Assembly (NCBI RefSeq): GCF_008017835.1
Contig: NZ_VRLT01000021.1
Location: 1-64,000, forward strand
Direction of reading: 5' to 3'
DNA from: Mesonia sp. HuA40
Lineage (GTDB): Bacteria > Bacteroidota > Bacteroidia > Flavobacteriales > Flavobacteriaceae
DNA length: 64,000 nucleotides
Below the pieces are notes generated by a model. That model did no database searches. It was not told the origin of the DNA and saw nothing but the letters and a program-made list of their open reading frames with translations. Of this stretch, positions 18,408-27,565 are shown one piece after another. Position numbers and translations under genes: made by a program. Position 1 is the first letter of the stretch. Every line of letters starts with the position of its first letter.

Positions 18408-19652
18408 AACTACAGTGTACGGCTTACTCTATTTTTTTTTACGCTTTTTATATCTGCAAAAGGTATAAGTCAGATTCAAGATTTCAGTAGTTTTTATTTA
18501 AACGAGGCAAAAAAAATCTACAAAAACGATGTATTTGAATGAGCTTCTTTAATCCGGAAAGCAGAAGCATTTTTAGAACGGTTCCCTAACGATAGTTTAA
18601 GGGGACTTACCTACAAAATTAGAGGTTCTTTAAGTTATATTCGAGGCGACTATGATGAGTCGTTGAAATATAACCAAAAGCCATAGAAAATTTAACGCTT
18701 CATTCACAATTGAGCGATTCGCTTTATAACAAAGAACAAGCACAAATTGTTGGTTTGTTAGAGCTAGATTTAAAGGAAAAAGAGAACCAATTACTACAAG
18801 AAAAAAATAAGGCTTCTCAAAATCAAATTAAATGGAGAAATAGCTTGCTTATCGGCGGTGGCCTATTCTTATTGTTGATTTTGTTTTTTATGTTTAAATA
18901 CAGAAAAATTGGTAAACAAATAGCGAGGCTTATCACTGAATTGAATCGAAAAAATAGGCATTTAAAAGAAATAGATGAGAATAAAAATGTACTATTCTCT
19001 ATCGTTTCACATGATTTACGTTCACCTATCGCTGCTATGACGCAATTAATGGATGATACCGTACTAAGCAGCTTGAGCTATGATGAAAAAGAAGAGGCAT
19101 TTAAAGAAATACGCTTACAGCTTACTCAAACTTCTCGAAATGTTAAACAATTTACTGGTTTGGGCGAATAGTCAGATTAATGGCCAGATAAAAAGCACAT
19201 TTGAGTCATTAGATATTCAGGAGGAGATGACGGATGTTTTAAGTATTTATAAAATTCCTGCAAAATATAAAGAGGTTCAAATAATTCATAATTGTATAGA
19301 ACAAAAGCCAATTGTAAAAATGCAAGTGGCTCAACTTCACGTAATCTTGCATAATATTTTAACCAACGCGCTTAAGCATACGCATGAAAAAGGCCGTGTT
19401 ATTATTGATTATGATACTAGCGACAAAGACAAGATCACCCTATCGATATTGAATGAAGGTGAGGTAATGCATCAAGATTTAATTGCTACTATACAAAACA
19501 TAAATCACTTAGAGCCAGTTAATGTTAAACCTAGCGCCAATAGTTTTGGTTTGGGGTTAAAATTGGTTAAAAAATACGTGCTAGAAAATAACGGAAGTTT
19601 AGAAATAATACCCAATAGCTTTACTGGAACAGAAATAAAAATTAACTTTTAG
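18408..19652 (+). pseudogene. Decayed TPR-containing sensor histidine kinase
   Basis: Fragments of one kinase are readable across three broken segments. The first (18408-18687) has a signal-peptide-like run (LFFFTLFISAKGIS) and then TPR-like helices (FYLNEAKKIYKNDVFE), an in-frame TGA, and ASLIRKAEAFLERFPNDSLR up to SLKYNQKP and a TAG. Most of the TPR array is missing. The second segment (about 18710-19171) has a coiled coil, a membrane helix and the phospho-acceptor box FSIVSHDLRSPIAAM. A frameshift near 19130-19150 follows. The third continues MLNNLLVWANSQING with the ATPase part, NILTNALKH and FGLGLKLVKKYV. There is no start codon for the first part. It is almost certainly inactive. Confidence 0.85.
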
Positions 19653-19896
19653 TTTAGAAATAAATTAAATTTTTAAAGTTCGTATGAAGCATAGTGTATT
19701 TACTATTCTTAAAGACTATTCTATAATTTTCTTTAATTAAATACCGTAAAAAAAGCCTATTTCTTATTCATTAATATTGTACTTAAATAATAATAAATCA
19801 ATAGGGCTAGTGTAAAATTAATTTCAGTTTATTCAGGTTGCTGATATTTATTCAGAAAAAAAAAGACATGATTCATTATAAGTAAGCATAATAACG

Positions 19897-19904
19897 TATT
19901 TTTG
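19897..19904 (+). promoter_or_regulatory. Promoter -7 element of guaB
   Basis: TATTTTTG fits TAnnTTTG and ends 23 nt before the start codon. The 275-bp region between the decayed kinase and guaB holds no other recognisable gene. Confidence 0.6.
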
Positions 19905-19927
19905 CATGCAATTAAACTCTAATTGCG

Positions 19928-21400
19928 ATGACTGCACACAACAACAAAATAGTAGGCGAAGGATTAACTTATGATGATGTATTGTTGATTCCTGCTTACT
20001 CAGAAGTTCTTCCGCGCGAAGTAAGTACTCAATCAAATTTTTCAAGAAATATTAAGGTAAATGTACCTATCGCTTCTGCTGCGATGGATACTGTAACCGA
20101 GTCACAAATGGCAATAGCCATGGCTCGGGAGGGTGGTATTGGTGTATTACATAAAAATATGACCATTGAACAGCAGGCATTAAAAGTAAGAAAGGTTAAA
20201 CGGGCAGAAAGCGGAATGATTATAGATCCGGTAACTTTACCACTCTGGGCTACCGTTCGCGATGCAAAAAATCAAATGCGCGAACATAGTATTGGTGGTA
20301 TTCCTATAGTAAACGAGTCTATCGAACTTATAGGTATAGTTACTAATCGCGATTTAAGATTCGAGAAAAATCTTGATCGCCCCATAAAAGAGGTTATGAC
20401 TAGTGAAAATCTAGTAACAGTTGCAGAGGGTACTTCGCTAGAGGATGCCGAAGAAATATTACAGCAAAATAAAATAGAAAAATTACCTGTAGTAAATCAG
20501 CAAAATAAACTCGCAGGTTTAATCACCTTTAGAGATATTACAAAATTAACCCAAAAACCTATTGCCAATAAAGATAAATACGGTAGGCTACGCGTTGCAG
20601 CAGCCATAGGGGTTACACAGGATGCGGTAGACCGTGCCGAGGCTTTGGTAAACGCCGGTGTAGATGCAGTAATTATTGACACGGCTCACGGACATACAAA
20701 AGGTGTGGTTGAGGTTTTAAAACAAGTAAAGTCTAATTTCCCAAATTTAGACGTGGTAGTAGGAAACATCGCCACCGCTAGTGCAGCTAAATATTTGGTC
20801 AATGCGGGTGCAGATGGAATTAAAGTGGGTATAGGACCAGGATCTATTTGTACAACCCGCGTTGTCGCAGGAGTTGGTTTTCCACAATTTTCGGCTGTTC
20901 TAGAAGTAGCAGCGGCCATAAAAGGGTCGGGCATACCGGTTATTGCCGATGGCGGAATTCGTTATACCGGAGATATTCCTAAGGCTATTGCGGCCGGGGC
21001 AGACTGCGTTATGTTGGGTTCTCTATTAGCAGGAACTAAAGAATCACCAGGAGAAACAATTATTTATGAAGGTAGAAAATACAAATCTTATCGCGGCATG
21101 GGTTCTGTTGAGGCTATGCAAAAAGGATCTAAAGACAGGTATTTTCAAGATGTCGAAGATGATATTAAAAAATTAGTACCAGAGGGCATTGTAGGTAGAG
21201 TACCTTATAAAGGTGAATTGGTTGAAAGTATGAACCAATTTATTGGAGGTTTGCGCGCAGGAATGGGGTATTGTGGAGCAAAAAATATCAATACCTTAAA
21301 AGAAGATGGAAAATTTGTAAAAATTACTTCTGCCGGTGTTTTTGAAAGTCATCCGCATGACGTCACCATAACAAAAGAAGCGCCTAACTACTCTCGCTAA
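19928..21400 (+). CDS. guaB: Inosine-5'-monophosphate dehydrogenase
   Basis: A 490-residue cytoplasmic enzyme that oxidises IMP to XMP with NAD, the committed step of guanine nucleotide synthesis. The barrel starts with [18 protein letters not shown] and [10 protein letters not shown]. Two CBS domains are inserted at about 95-200 ([16 protein letters not shown]). The active-site loop is [15 protein letters not shown] with the catalytic Cys, and the flap motif is [10 protein letters not shown]. Length and motifs are typical. It has its own promoter and terminator. Confidence 0.96.
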   Translation: MTAHNNKIVGEGLTYDDVLLIPAYSEVLPREVSTQSNFSRNIKVNVPIASAAMDTVTESQMAIAMAREGGIGVLHKNMTIEQQALKVRKVKRAESGMIIDPVTLPLWATVRDAKNQMREHSIGGIPIVNESIELIGIVTNRDLRFEKNLDRPIKEVMTSENLVTVAEGTSLEDAEEILQQNKIEKLPVVNQQNKLAGLITFRDITKLTQKPIANKDKYGRLRVAAAIGVTQDAVDRAEALVNAGVDAVIIDTAHGHTKGVVEVLKQVKSNFPNLDVVVGNIATASAAKYLVNAGADGIKVGIGPGSICTTRVVAGVGFPQFSAVLEVAAAIKGSGIPVIADGGIRYTGDIPKAIAAGADCVMLGSLLAGTKESPGETIIYEGRKYKSYRGMGSVEAMQKGSKDRYFQDVEDDIKKLVPEGIVGRVPYKGELVESMNQFIGGLRAGMGYCGAKNINTLKEDGKFVKITSAGVFESHPHDVTITKEAPNYSR

Positions 21401-21428
21401 CCAGTAATTAGTAATTCCACTTATAGAA

Positions 21429-21463
21429 TAACCCTAGTTTTTAATGACTAGGGTTATTTTTTT
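21429..21463 (+). terminator. Terminator of guaB
   Basis: A perfect 10-bp stem (TAACCCTAGT / ACTAGGGTTA) with an 8-nt loop and seven T. Confidence 0.92.
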
Positions 21464-21573
21464 GGGTATTCCTGTTTTAATCTAAAACAGGCCGGGCTTT
21501 CACTACTCGCTTTATTTTTTCATAAAAAACAAGAGCTCAAACATGCCGTTCAATCCCTAATACAAGATTACTT

Positions 21574-22299
21574 TTAAAGTTGATAAGCTATAAAATTGCA
21601 AAGTAACCCCATTAATATAGCAATACCATAGCTTAACAAGGTTCCTATAAGTATATATTCGGTTAATTTACGGTCTTTTGCCTTGGTAAGATCACTAAAC
21701 CTAAAAATCGATTTTGCAGCAAGCAAAAACCCTATGCCTTCCCAGTGTTGCGTAATAACAAATAAAAAGACCAGAATTCTTTCTAGCATACCAATATATA
21801 GACCGGCTTTATGTAAGCTTTCATCTTTTTTAATCTCTGTTTTAGGGGTGTAATAGGCCAAAGCTGTTTTAATGGCAAACGCACAAGGAAAACTAAGAAA
21901 AAATAGCCCCGTACCATAAAGCCAAAATACATCAGGTAAAGTAAAGTCTTTCCATGAAAGAATTTTATGATGGTATCCGTAAAGTAAGGTAATTAAAAAA
22001 ATAGATAGCAAATGTAAAGTCTGATCGGTAAAAAACCAAAAGCGCCGATTGTGTTTTTTCTGCCGATATAATTTTAATAGGTCAATGAACCCATGGCCCA
22101 AAACCACTAGTGAAACGACATACCAATAACGCCAATGTGCTAAGAAAAGTAAGGACAAACCAGCATGTACCGCCAGGTGCAGATAAAATTTACCCGATTT
22201 TATTTTTTTCTTTTCCTTGCTGGCTACCCATGCATTAGGTTGTAGTAAAAAATCACCTAAAAGATGAGCCAGAAATAATTTTATAAATAGTAAAATCAT
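21574..22299 (-). CDS. DUF3307 membrane protein
   Basis: A 241-residue inner-membrane protein with about six helices. The DUF3307 signature is at the N terminus: LAHLLGDFLLQPNAWVASK, followed by HGFIDLLKLY and FFTDQTLHLLSIF. It overlaps the upstream SatD-like gene by an ATGA, so it is translationally coupled to it. The DUF3307-SatD pair recurs in bacteria, but its function is not known. Confidence 0.85.
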   Translation of the reverse strand: MILLFIKLFLAHLLGDFLLQPNAWVASKEKKKIKSGKFYLHLAVHAGLSLLFLAHWRYWYVVSLVVLGHGFIDLLKLYRQKKHNRRFWFFTDQTLHLLSIFLITLLYGYHHKILSWKDFTLPDVFWLYGTGLFFLSFPCAFAIKTALAYYTPKTEIKKDESLHKAGLYIGMLERILVFLFVITQHWEGIGFLLAAKSIFRFSDLTKAKDRKLTEYILIGTLLSYGIAILMGLLCNFIAYQL

Positions 22300-22904
22300 A
22301 GGTTTAAAGCCTTTACTTTTTCTTTAAATAAAGTATCAAATTCCTTTAATACGCCCCAATGTGAACGTTTAATACGCTCACTCACTGTATTTTGCTTTAT
22401 GCCTATTTTCTTGCCCAATTGCTCTTGGTTTAAATCAGGATAAGTACAGAGAAGGCTCACGATCTCGGCTGTGTTTTTAGTCCATTGTGAAATGGGTATT
22501 TCGCAAAGTTTAAAGCCTATATTAATTTCAGAATCAAATTTTTCATCCCCCGTGCGTATAGCTAGATTTTGTTTAGAATTTTTAATCTTTTCAAGTAATC
22601 TGCCAGAACGCAAGTAAGCACTTCCTTGTCGGGTCAGCAAGCTATCGCCTTGAAAAGTAATTTCGCCTATACCTATAGCGATGCGGGTTTTAATTTGACC
22701 TTTTTCAATTAAGTGCGCCTTAATTTGAAGCGCTAAAGCAAAACTATTTTCCGGTTCGGCCAATTCAATTTGAAAACTGTCACCACCAAAAAACTCATAA
22801 TTTAAATTTAAACGATTAAAAATAGAGCTGAGAGCACCTATATAAAGCTGAGGGTCTTTTAAATTTTGCGATTTTACAATATCGCCTGTTAGTGTGGCTA
22901 CCAT
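22296..22904 (-). CDS. SatD-family regulator-like protein
   Basis: A 202-residue soluble protein. The N-terminal part (about 1-120) has the SatD-like start VATLTGDIVKSQNL, then FFGGDSFQIEL and TRIAIGIGEI, which recalls a nucleotide-cyclase-like fold. The C-terminal part (about 140-195) is a predicted helix-turn-helix (LNQEQLGKKIGIKQNTVSER). It is co-translated with the DUF3307 membrane protein through an ATGA overlap. The AT-rich upstream region contains four copies of TATCGT/ACGATA, a plausible self-binding site. DNA binding is inferred from the HTH only. Confidence 0.8.
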   Translation of the reverse strand: MVATLTGDIVKSQNLKDPQLYIGALSSIFNRLNLNYEFFGGDSFQIELAEPENSFALALQIKAHLIEKGQIKTRIAIGIGEITFQGDSLLTRQGSAYLRSGRLLEKIKNSKQNLAIRTGDEKFDSEINIGFKLCEIPISQWTKNTAEIVSLLCTYPDLNQEQLGKKIGIKQNTVSERIKRSHWGVLKEFDTLFKEKVKALNL

Positions 22905-22925
22905 TACTAAATTATCTTTTTCAAA

Positions 22926-22998
22926 TATCGTTAATATTATTGATATTATTAATTATCGTTCTTTAAGACGATATTTTATACCGAGACAATATTATCGT
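22926..22998. promoter_or_regulatory. Cluster of TATCGT/ACGATA repeats between satD and DUF423 genes
   Basis: Copies of TATCGT lie at 22926-22931, 22954-22959 and 22993-22998, and the inverse ACGATA at 22968-22973. The middle two form an inverted repeat with an 8-nt spacer. They fill the divergent promoter region of the satD-like gene and the DUF423 gene. They may be an operator for the HTH domain of the SatD-like protein. Confidence 0.5.
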
Positions 22999-23034
22999 AA
23001 ATCTAAAATACCATATTTTCTAAGAAAAAAAGAA

Positions 23035-23042
23035 TAGCTTTG
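23035..23042 (+). promoter_or_regulatory. Promoter -7 element of the DUF423 gene
   Basis: TAGCTTTG fits TAnnTTTG and ends 9 nt before the ATG at 23052, giving a nearly leaderless message. It overlaps the earlier TTG codon of the same frame, which argues against that start. Confidence 0.5.
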
Positions 23043-23051
23043 TGCAAAAAA

Positions 23052-23429
23052 ATGCAAGATATCGTTATTAGTTTTGCTGCTATTCTTGGCGGGACAGCAG
23101 TTATATTGGGAGCTTTCGGGGCCCATGTACTACAGAGTAAATTGACTATAGACCAGCTTCATAGTTTAGAAACGGCAATTCGTTATCAAATGTTTCACGC
23201 CTTAGCACTATTGTGGTGCGGTAGCAGTTTATCGTGGGAAGATTCCTTAAGCGTCGCCTTAACTTGTTGCTTTGTAGTAGGTATTCTGCTTTTTTCAGGA
23301 AGTATTTACGGTTTAATATACTTGGGGTATAAGCAGAAGCCTAAAAAGTTTCTAGGTCCAATTACCCCCTTAGGAGGATTGTTTCTAATAGTAGGATGGG
23401 TTTTGTTGGGATTAAAATATCTTTTGTAA
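23052..23429 (+). CDS. DUF423 family membrane protein
   Basis: A 125-residue inner-membrane protein with four helices. The DUF423 signature is seen as GGTAVILGAFGAHVL near the N terminus and YQMFHALALL. A second conserved block is LLFSGSIYGL and LGPITPLGGLFLIVGW. I chose ATG 23052 because the promoter overlaps the upstream TTG start. The family is widespread but has no firm function. Confidence 0.85.
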   Translation: MQDIVISFAAILGGTAVILGAFGAHVLQSKLTIDQLHSLETAIRYQMFHALALLWCGSSLSWEDSLSVALTCCFVVGILLFSGSIYGLIYLGYKQKPKKFLGPITPLGGLFLIVGWVLLGLKYLL

Positions 23430-23486
23430 TTTCTAATCCATTTTAAAACCTCACTCTAATCTTATAATAATCTATATAAAGTTTGC

Positions 23487-24032
23487 TTAAAGTGCCATTT
23501 GAACCTTTTCCTCTTTCAATAATTCTAAGTAAAGAGCACTAGAAAAGTGTTGTTCACTAAAGCTTTCCTTATGTTCAGATTTTGTTTTTCGGCGCTGTAC
23601 TGCGCGCACAAAACGGCGTATATCGTTTTCAGTTTTTAATCTTAGTCCAGGAACTTCAACGCTTTGACCAGTTTCATCTTTAGCTACCATAGTAAAGTAG
23701 GATGAATTACAATGTTTTTTCTGTTGGGTTTTAATATTTTCGGCTTCAACGCGAATACCAATAACCATTGAGCTTCTACCTACGTAGTTAATAGAAGCAC
23801 GCATGGTAACCAACTCACCAATTTCAATTGGGTTTAGAAAATTCACCTTATCTACACTTGCCGTCACACAGTATGCCTCGCTGTGTTTTGAGGCACAAGC
23901 AAACGCAATTTGGTCTAATAAATTTAAAATATAGCCTCCATGTATTTTGTTATTAAAATTGGAGTGAGAAGGGAGCATAAGCTCTGAAAAGGTAACTTGA
24001 GACTCTTTAATTGTTTTATATCTTGTTTGCAT
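23487..24032 (-). CDS. Acyl-CoA thioesterase (hotdog fold)
   Basis: A 181-residue cytoplasmic hotdog-fold thioesterase of the YciA/ACOT type, expected to hydrolyse acyl-CoA. Seen: SQVTFSELMLPSHSNFNNKI, HGGYILNLLDQIAFACASKH (the hotdog helix with the catalytic Asp region), VDKVNFLNPIEIGELV and YFTMVAKDETG. The C-terminal 35 residues are basic and outside the core. It is the last gene of a long minus-strand run that begins with the B12 transporter genes, 14 nt after the preceding gene. Confidence 0.88.
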   Translation of the reverse strand: MQTRYKTIKESQVTFSELMLPSHSNFNNKIHGGYILNLLDQIAFACASKHSEAYCVTASVDKVNFLNPIEIGELVTMRASINYVGRSSMVIGIRVEAENIKTQQKKHCNSSYFTMVAKDETGQSVEVPGLRLKTENDIRRFVRAVQRRKTKSEHKESFSEQHFSSALYLELLKEEKVQMAL

Positions 24033-24046
24033 ATTTAGTTACTGAA

Positions 24047-24412
24047 TTAACGTCTAAAATGGGGAGAAGATGAGCGTTCAACTTTAGTTACAAAATATTT
24101 TGTATCTCCCCAGAATACAAAGGTGCCAAATCTTTCTATATAGGTAAGTTTAACATATTCTCCCTGGTATTCTTTTAGTTTTTCAATTACCTCTTTATTT
24201 TGATCTAAAACCGAAAACTGAAATATCTGAGCTCCGCTTATACCTTGACTTATTTCACCTTCCCATGTTTTGATAATCACCCCACGGTTACTAAATTTTA
24301 TAAGTTCACCCGCTCGTGTACCTTCGCTATAAGGCACAAAATAAATAAAAGCATAGTAGGCTACAGCTAAAACGCTAATACCTAAAAGTACAATACTTAA
24401 TGTTTTCTTCAT
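24047..24412 (-). CDS. Conserved Bacteroidota membrane-anchored protein, unknown function
   Basis: A 121-residue protein with one N-terminal membrane helix (about 5-27) and a small periplasmic domain. The conserved stretch is SEGTRAGELIKFSNRG, KTWEGEI and VKLTYIERF. Homologues are common in Bacteroidota and are often labelled 6-phosphogluconate dehydrogenase. Nothing in this sequence (no Rossmann motif, far too short) supports that name. It lies between rmuC and the thioesterase in the same transcription unit. The function is unknown. Confidence 0.75.
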   Translation of the reverse strand: MKKTLSIVLLGISVLAVAYYAFIYFVPYSEGTRAGELIKFSNRGVIIKTWEGEISQGISGAQIFQFSVLDQNKEVIEKLKEYQGEYVKLTYIERFGTFVFWGDTKYFVTKVERSSSPHFRR

Positions 24413-24432
24413 AAGTTTGAATTTAACGAAAG

Positions 24433-25749
24433 TTACTGTTTTTCTAATTGTTTATTGGCTTTTGCTCCTAGTTTTTTAAGCTTTTCGACCTTTGAAATCA
24501 AGTTGCCTTTTCCCGTTAATTTTTTCATACCACGATCGTAAGTTCTTTGTACTGTAGTAATCTGTTGGCCTAGTTTATCTAATTCTTCAATTAGTAAATG
24601 AAACGAGTCATACAAGGCACCCGCTCGGGTAGCGATTTCAATTGCATTTTGTTGCTGCTTTTCGTTTTGCCACATACTATCAATTGTTCGCAGTACAGCT
24701 AAGAGGGTAGTAGGCGTAACAAGAATGATATTTTTATCAAAGGCTTGACCGTATAATTGCGGATTTTCTTGACTCGCCAAGGCAAATGCAGCTTCTATAG
24801 GAATAAACAATAAAACAAAATCTGGACTTTGTTCTGGATATAGTTTTTGGTAATTTTTTTCGCTTAAACTTGAAATGTGTTTCTCAATTGATAGCAGGTG
24901 TTGTTTAAGGGCTACTTTCTTTTCAGATTCTTCTCGCGTATTGCAATAAGTTTCATAAGCGGTAAGCGAAACTTTTGAGTCAACCACCATTTTCTTTTCT
25001 CCTGGTAAAGCAATAATCACATCGGGGAAGTAACGCTTGCCTTTGTCTGTGGTAAAATGCTGCTGCACAAAGTACTCACTATTTTTTTGTAATCCGCTTC
25101 GCTCTAATACGCGTTCTAGAATCATCTCACCCCAATTTCCTTGCATTTTAGAATTTCCTTTGAGGGCCTTTGTTAGATTAGTAGCCTCTTCGCTTATCTT
25201 TATGTTTTGCTGATTTAAAAACTGCAGTTGCTTTTCTAGCGCAGAATATTGCTTGGCCGCATTAATATTGGTTTGGTCAACTTTGTTTTCAAAACTTTTG
25301 ATTTTTTCTTGCAGCGGGTTAAGCAATTGATTGATTTGTTCATGATTTTGTTTGGTAAACTTTTCAGATTTTTGTTCTAGAATTTTTTGCGCTAAGTTTT
25401 CAAAATCGGTTTTAAATTTTGCTTGTAAATCGGTTAGTTCTGTTTTTTGAGTATTTAATTTTTGCTGTAAATTTTGCTCCATAAAAAGACTCTGGCGCAG
25501 GTCTGATTTGGTTTCAAATAATTCCTTCTCAGCCTTCTTATAATCGGCCTGCAGATCAATAATTTGCTCTTCATATCTGTCTATTCTGGTCTTGTAATTG
25601 ATCTCTTGATTTTCAAGTTGGGTTTGGTGTTGTTTTACCAAATTTTCTATTTGCCTTTTACTGATTTGATTATACAGTATGAATAGAATTAAAGCACCTA
25701 AAAAAAATCCGCTTAAAGCGAAAATGATAATAATAATCTCATTACTCAT
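24433..25749 (-). CDS. rmuC: DNA recombination protein RmuC
   Basis: A 438-residue protein with an N-terminal membrane helix (about 5-25). A long coiled coil follows (about 30-190), then the RmuC domain (about 200-400), a PD-(D/E)XK-like nuclease fold. Seen: KGNSKMQGNWGEMILERVLE, YFPDVIIALPGEKKMVVDSKVSL with the likely catalytic Asp and Lys, and LLFIPIEAAF. RmuC limits DNA inversions at short inverted repeats. It begins 6 nt after the B12 transporter ATPase gene, so the two are probably on one transcript. Confidence 0.92.
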   Translation of the reverse strand: MSNEIIIIIFALSGFFLGALILFILYNQISKRQIENLVKQHQTQLENQEINYKTRIDRYEEQIIDLQADYKKAEKELFETKSDLRQSLFMEQNLQQKLNTQKTELTDLQAKFKTDFENLAQKILEQKSEKFTKQNHEQINQLLNPLQEKIKSFENKVDQTNINAAKQYSALEKQLQFLNQQNIKISEEATNLTKALKGNSKMQGNWGEMILERVLERSGLQKNSEYFVQQHFTTDKGKRYFPDVIIALPGEKKMVVDSKVSLTAYETYCNTREESEKKVALKQHLLSIEKHISSLSEKNYQKLYPEQSPDFVLLFIPIEAAFALASQENPQLYGQAFDKNIILVTPTTLLAVLRTIDSMWQNEKQQQNAIEIATRAGALYDSFHLLIEELDKLGQQITTVQRTYDRGMKKLTGKGNLISKVEKLKKLGAKANKQLEKQ

Positions 25750-25755
25750 ATTACA

Positions 25756-26538
25756 TTATTTAATGATAGTATCTTTAATTTTAAAACTTTTACTGTTTTT
25801 GTCAAAATAAATAAGTTCTGATGGAAACATTTGATTTAAAATATTGCTCTCTATAACTTGATGGGTTTCGTATTGTTTGACTTTGGCTTGATGTACCAGA
25901 ATAATTTTATCGCACAATTGTAGGGCTAGATCAATTTCATGCGAGGCAAATACAATTGCTTTATTGGTTTTTTTACTTAAAAAGCGCAAAGTTTTTAAAA
26001 CAAATACCTTATGATATAAATCAAGATGGGAGGTAGGTTCGTCTAAAATAATGAGTGGCGTGTCTTGAGCAATCGCCCGGGCAAGCATAGCTTTTTGCAG
26101 TTGGCCGTCGCTTAAATTGGAACACGAAGCACGCTTTTTATGAGCTATGTCGAGCAAATTAAGCGCTTCAATAACTTTTTTTTTGTCTTGGTTTGTAAGA
26201 TTCCCTAGCCAGTTGGTATAGGGCTGTCTTCCTAAAGCCACTAGTTCTTGAACACTCAGGTGGGTTGAAAAATCGGTTTTGGTTAATACAATGGCAATTT
26301 TCTTAGCTAATTCAAGAGCAGATAATTGGCAAACAGGGGTATTATTAATACTTACCTTTCCTGATTGAGGAGATAAGTTTCCTGACAGCGTTTTTAGTAG
26401 AGTAGATTTTCCCGCTCCGTTTTTACCGATAATGGCTACGAGCTCACCTTTGTTGATGTTCAAATCATCTACTTGAGCGATGCATTCTTGGTGGTAGCCA
26501 ATACTTAGGTTTGTTGTATGTAAAATCGGCTTGGTCAT
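25756..26538 (-). CDS. btuD: Cobalamin ABC transporter ATPase
   Basis: A 260-residue FecE/BtuD-type ATPase. Walker A is IGKNGAGKSTLLKTL, the Q-loop lies in IAIVLTKTDFS, the signature region is LSDGQLQKAMLARAIAQ, Walker B is LIILDEPTSHLD and the switch His is FASHE. The signature reads LSDGQ instead of LSGGQ, which is common in this subfamily. It is the third gene of btuFCD, 3 nt after the permease. The B12 assignment rests on the adjacent riboswitch-controlled receptor; iron-chelate uptake is the alternative. Confidence 0.85.
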   Translation of the reverse strand: MTKPILHTTNLSIGYHQECIAQVDDLNINKGELVAIIGKNGAGKSTLLKTLSGNLSPQSGKVSINNTPVCQLSALELAKKIAIVLTKTDFSTHLSVQELVALGRQPYTNWLGNLTNQDKKKVIEALNLLDIAHKKRASCSNLSDGQLQKAMLARAIAQDTPLIILDEPTSHLDLYHKVFVLKTLRFLSKKTNKAIVFASHEIDLALQLCDKIILVHQAKVKQYETHQVIESNILNQMFPSELIYFDKNSKSFKIKDTIIK

Positions 26539-26541
26539 TGC

Positions 26542-27561
26542 TTAAAAACTCATTTTCTTTTTGCGCACCAATAGCCATATTACTACTGGAGCTCCAAAAA
26601 TCGAAGTTACAGCATTAATAGGTAAGGTAAACTGGAAACTGGGCATTTGTGCTATTAAATCACTTATTAACATTAGTAAACTTCCTAGAATTATGCAAGC
26701 AGGAAACAAAAATGCATGGTTACTTTGTTTTATAATGAGTCTTGCGAGATGGGGTATTGCCAAGCCAATAAATGCAATGGGTCCCGCAAATGCAGTGATT
26801 GAACCTGCTAAAATACTTGTTGCTAAAATAACTAAAATTCTATTTTTTTTAATCTGTGTACCCACACTTTGAGCATAGGCTTCGCCCAATAATAAAGCGT
26901 TTAATGGTTTAATGGTAAGCAAAGAAAGCGATAGTCCTATAAACCAACTAGAAGCAAGCCAAATTACCTCTTCCCAGGTTAAATCTCCTAAACTTCCGAA
27001 TGACCAAAAAATATATTGTTGCAGTTTTTCGGCGTTGCTAAAGTAAGAAAGAATACTAACCGCCGCTGCAGTAAAACTCGCAAACATAAGACCAATTATT
27101 AAAATAGCCATGGTATCTCGTACCCGCCTGGCTACGATTAATACAGCCAATAAAACCAGAAAACTCCCTAAACTACTGGCAATGATAATACTCGTGTTGT
27201 TAAATAAATTTATGGTTAATAAACCACCCAAAAATTGGCTTCCCAAAATAACCAAAGCTACTCCCAAGCTGGCGCCACTGCTTAATCCTAATACATACGG
27301 CCCGGCCAGTGGATTTCTAAATAGGGTTTGCATCAATAATCCGCTTAAAGCTAAACCAGAACCTACTAAAATTGCTGTAATTGCCTTTGGGAGACGATAA
27401 GAGAGTACGATGTACTTCTCAACCGAATCTTCGGCTTGAAAGCAAAGAATTTTGAGTACCTCTTCAAAAGGAATAGCAGCCGAACCAAAACTAATATTGA
27501 TCAAGAAGAAAGTTAAAACGAGTAGTATACCCAAAAAAAGCAGGCGTTTAGGTTTTTGCAA
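26542..27561 (-). CDS. btuC: Cobalamin ABC transporter permease
   Basis: A 339-residue FecCD/BtuC-type permease with about ten membrane helices. Seen family motifs are YRLPKAITAILVGSGLALSGLLMQTLFRNPLAGPYVLG near the N terminus (read in two parts), ASLGVAL, LWSFGSLG-like FWSFGSLGDLTW, and the coupling region GPIAFIGLAIPHLARLI. It forms the membrane channel of a periplasmic binding-protein-dependent importer. It is tightly packed with its neighbours (gaps of 3 and 4 nt). Confidence 0.87.
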   Translation of the reverse strand: MQKPKRLLFLGILLVLTFFLINISFGSAAIPFEEVLKILCFQAEDSVEKYIVLSYRLPKAITAILVGSGLALSGLLMQTLFRNPLAGPYVLGLSSGASLGVALVILGSQFLGGLLTINLFNNTSIIIASSLGSFLVLLAVLIVARRVRDTMAILIIGLMFASFTAAAVSILSYFSNAEKLQQYIFWSFGSLGDLTWEEVIWLASSWFIGLSLSLLTIKPLNALLLGEAYAQSVGTQIKKNRILVILATSILAGSITAFAGPIAFIGLAIPHLARLIIKQSNHAFLFPACIILGSLLMLISDLIAQMPSFQFTLPINAVTSIFGAPVVIWLLVRKKKMSF

Positions 27562-27565
27562 AATA

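Noticed and set aside
19842-19856. CTGA-N7-TCAG palindrome upstream of guaB as another FNR-like site
   Set aside because: The core spacing is 7, not 6 nt as in the two matched boxes, and it does not lie 21 nt before a TAnnTTTG element.
24047-24412. 6-phosphogluconate dehydrogenase
   Set aside because: Database names of this kind are attached to homologues, but the 121-residue protein has no Rossmann fold or active-site motif of that enzyme.
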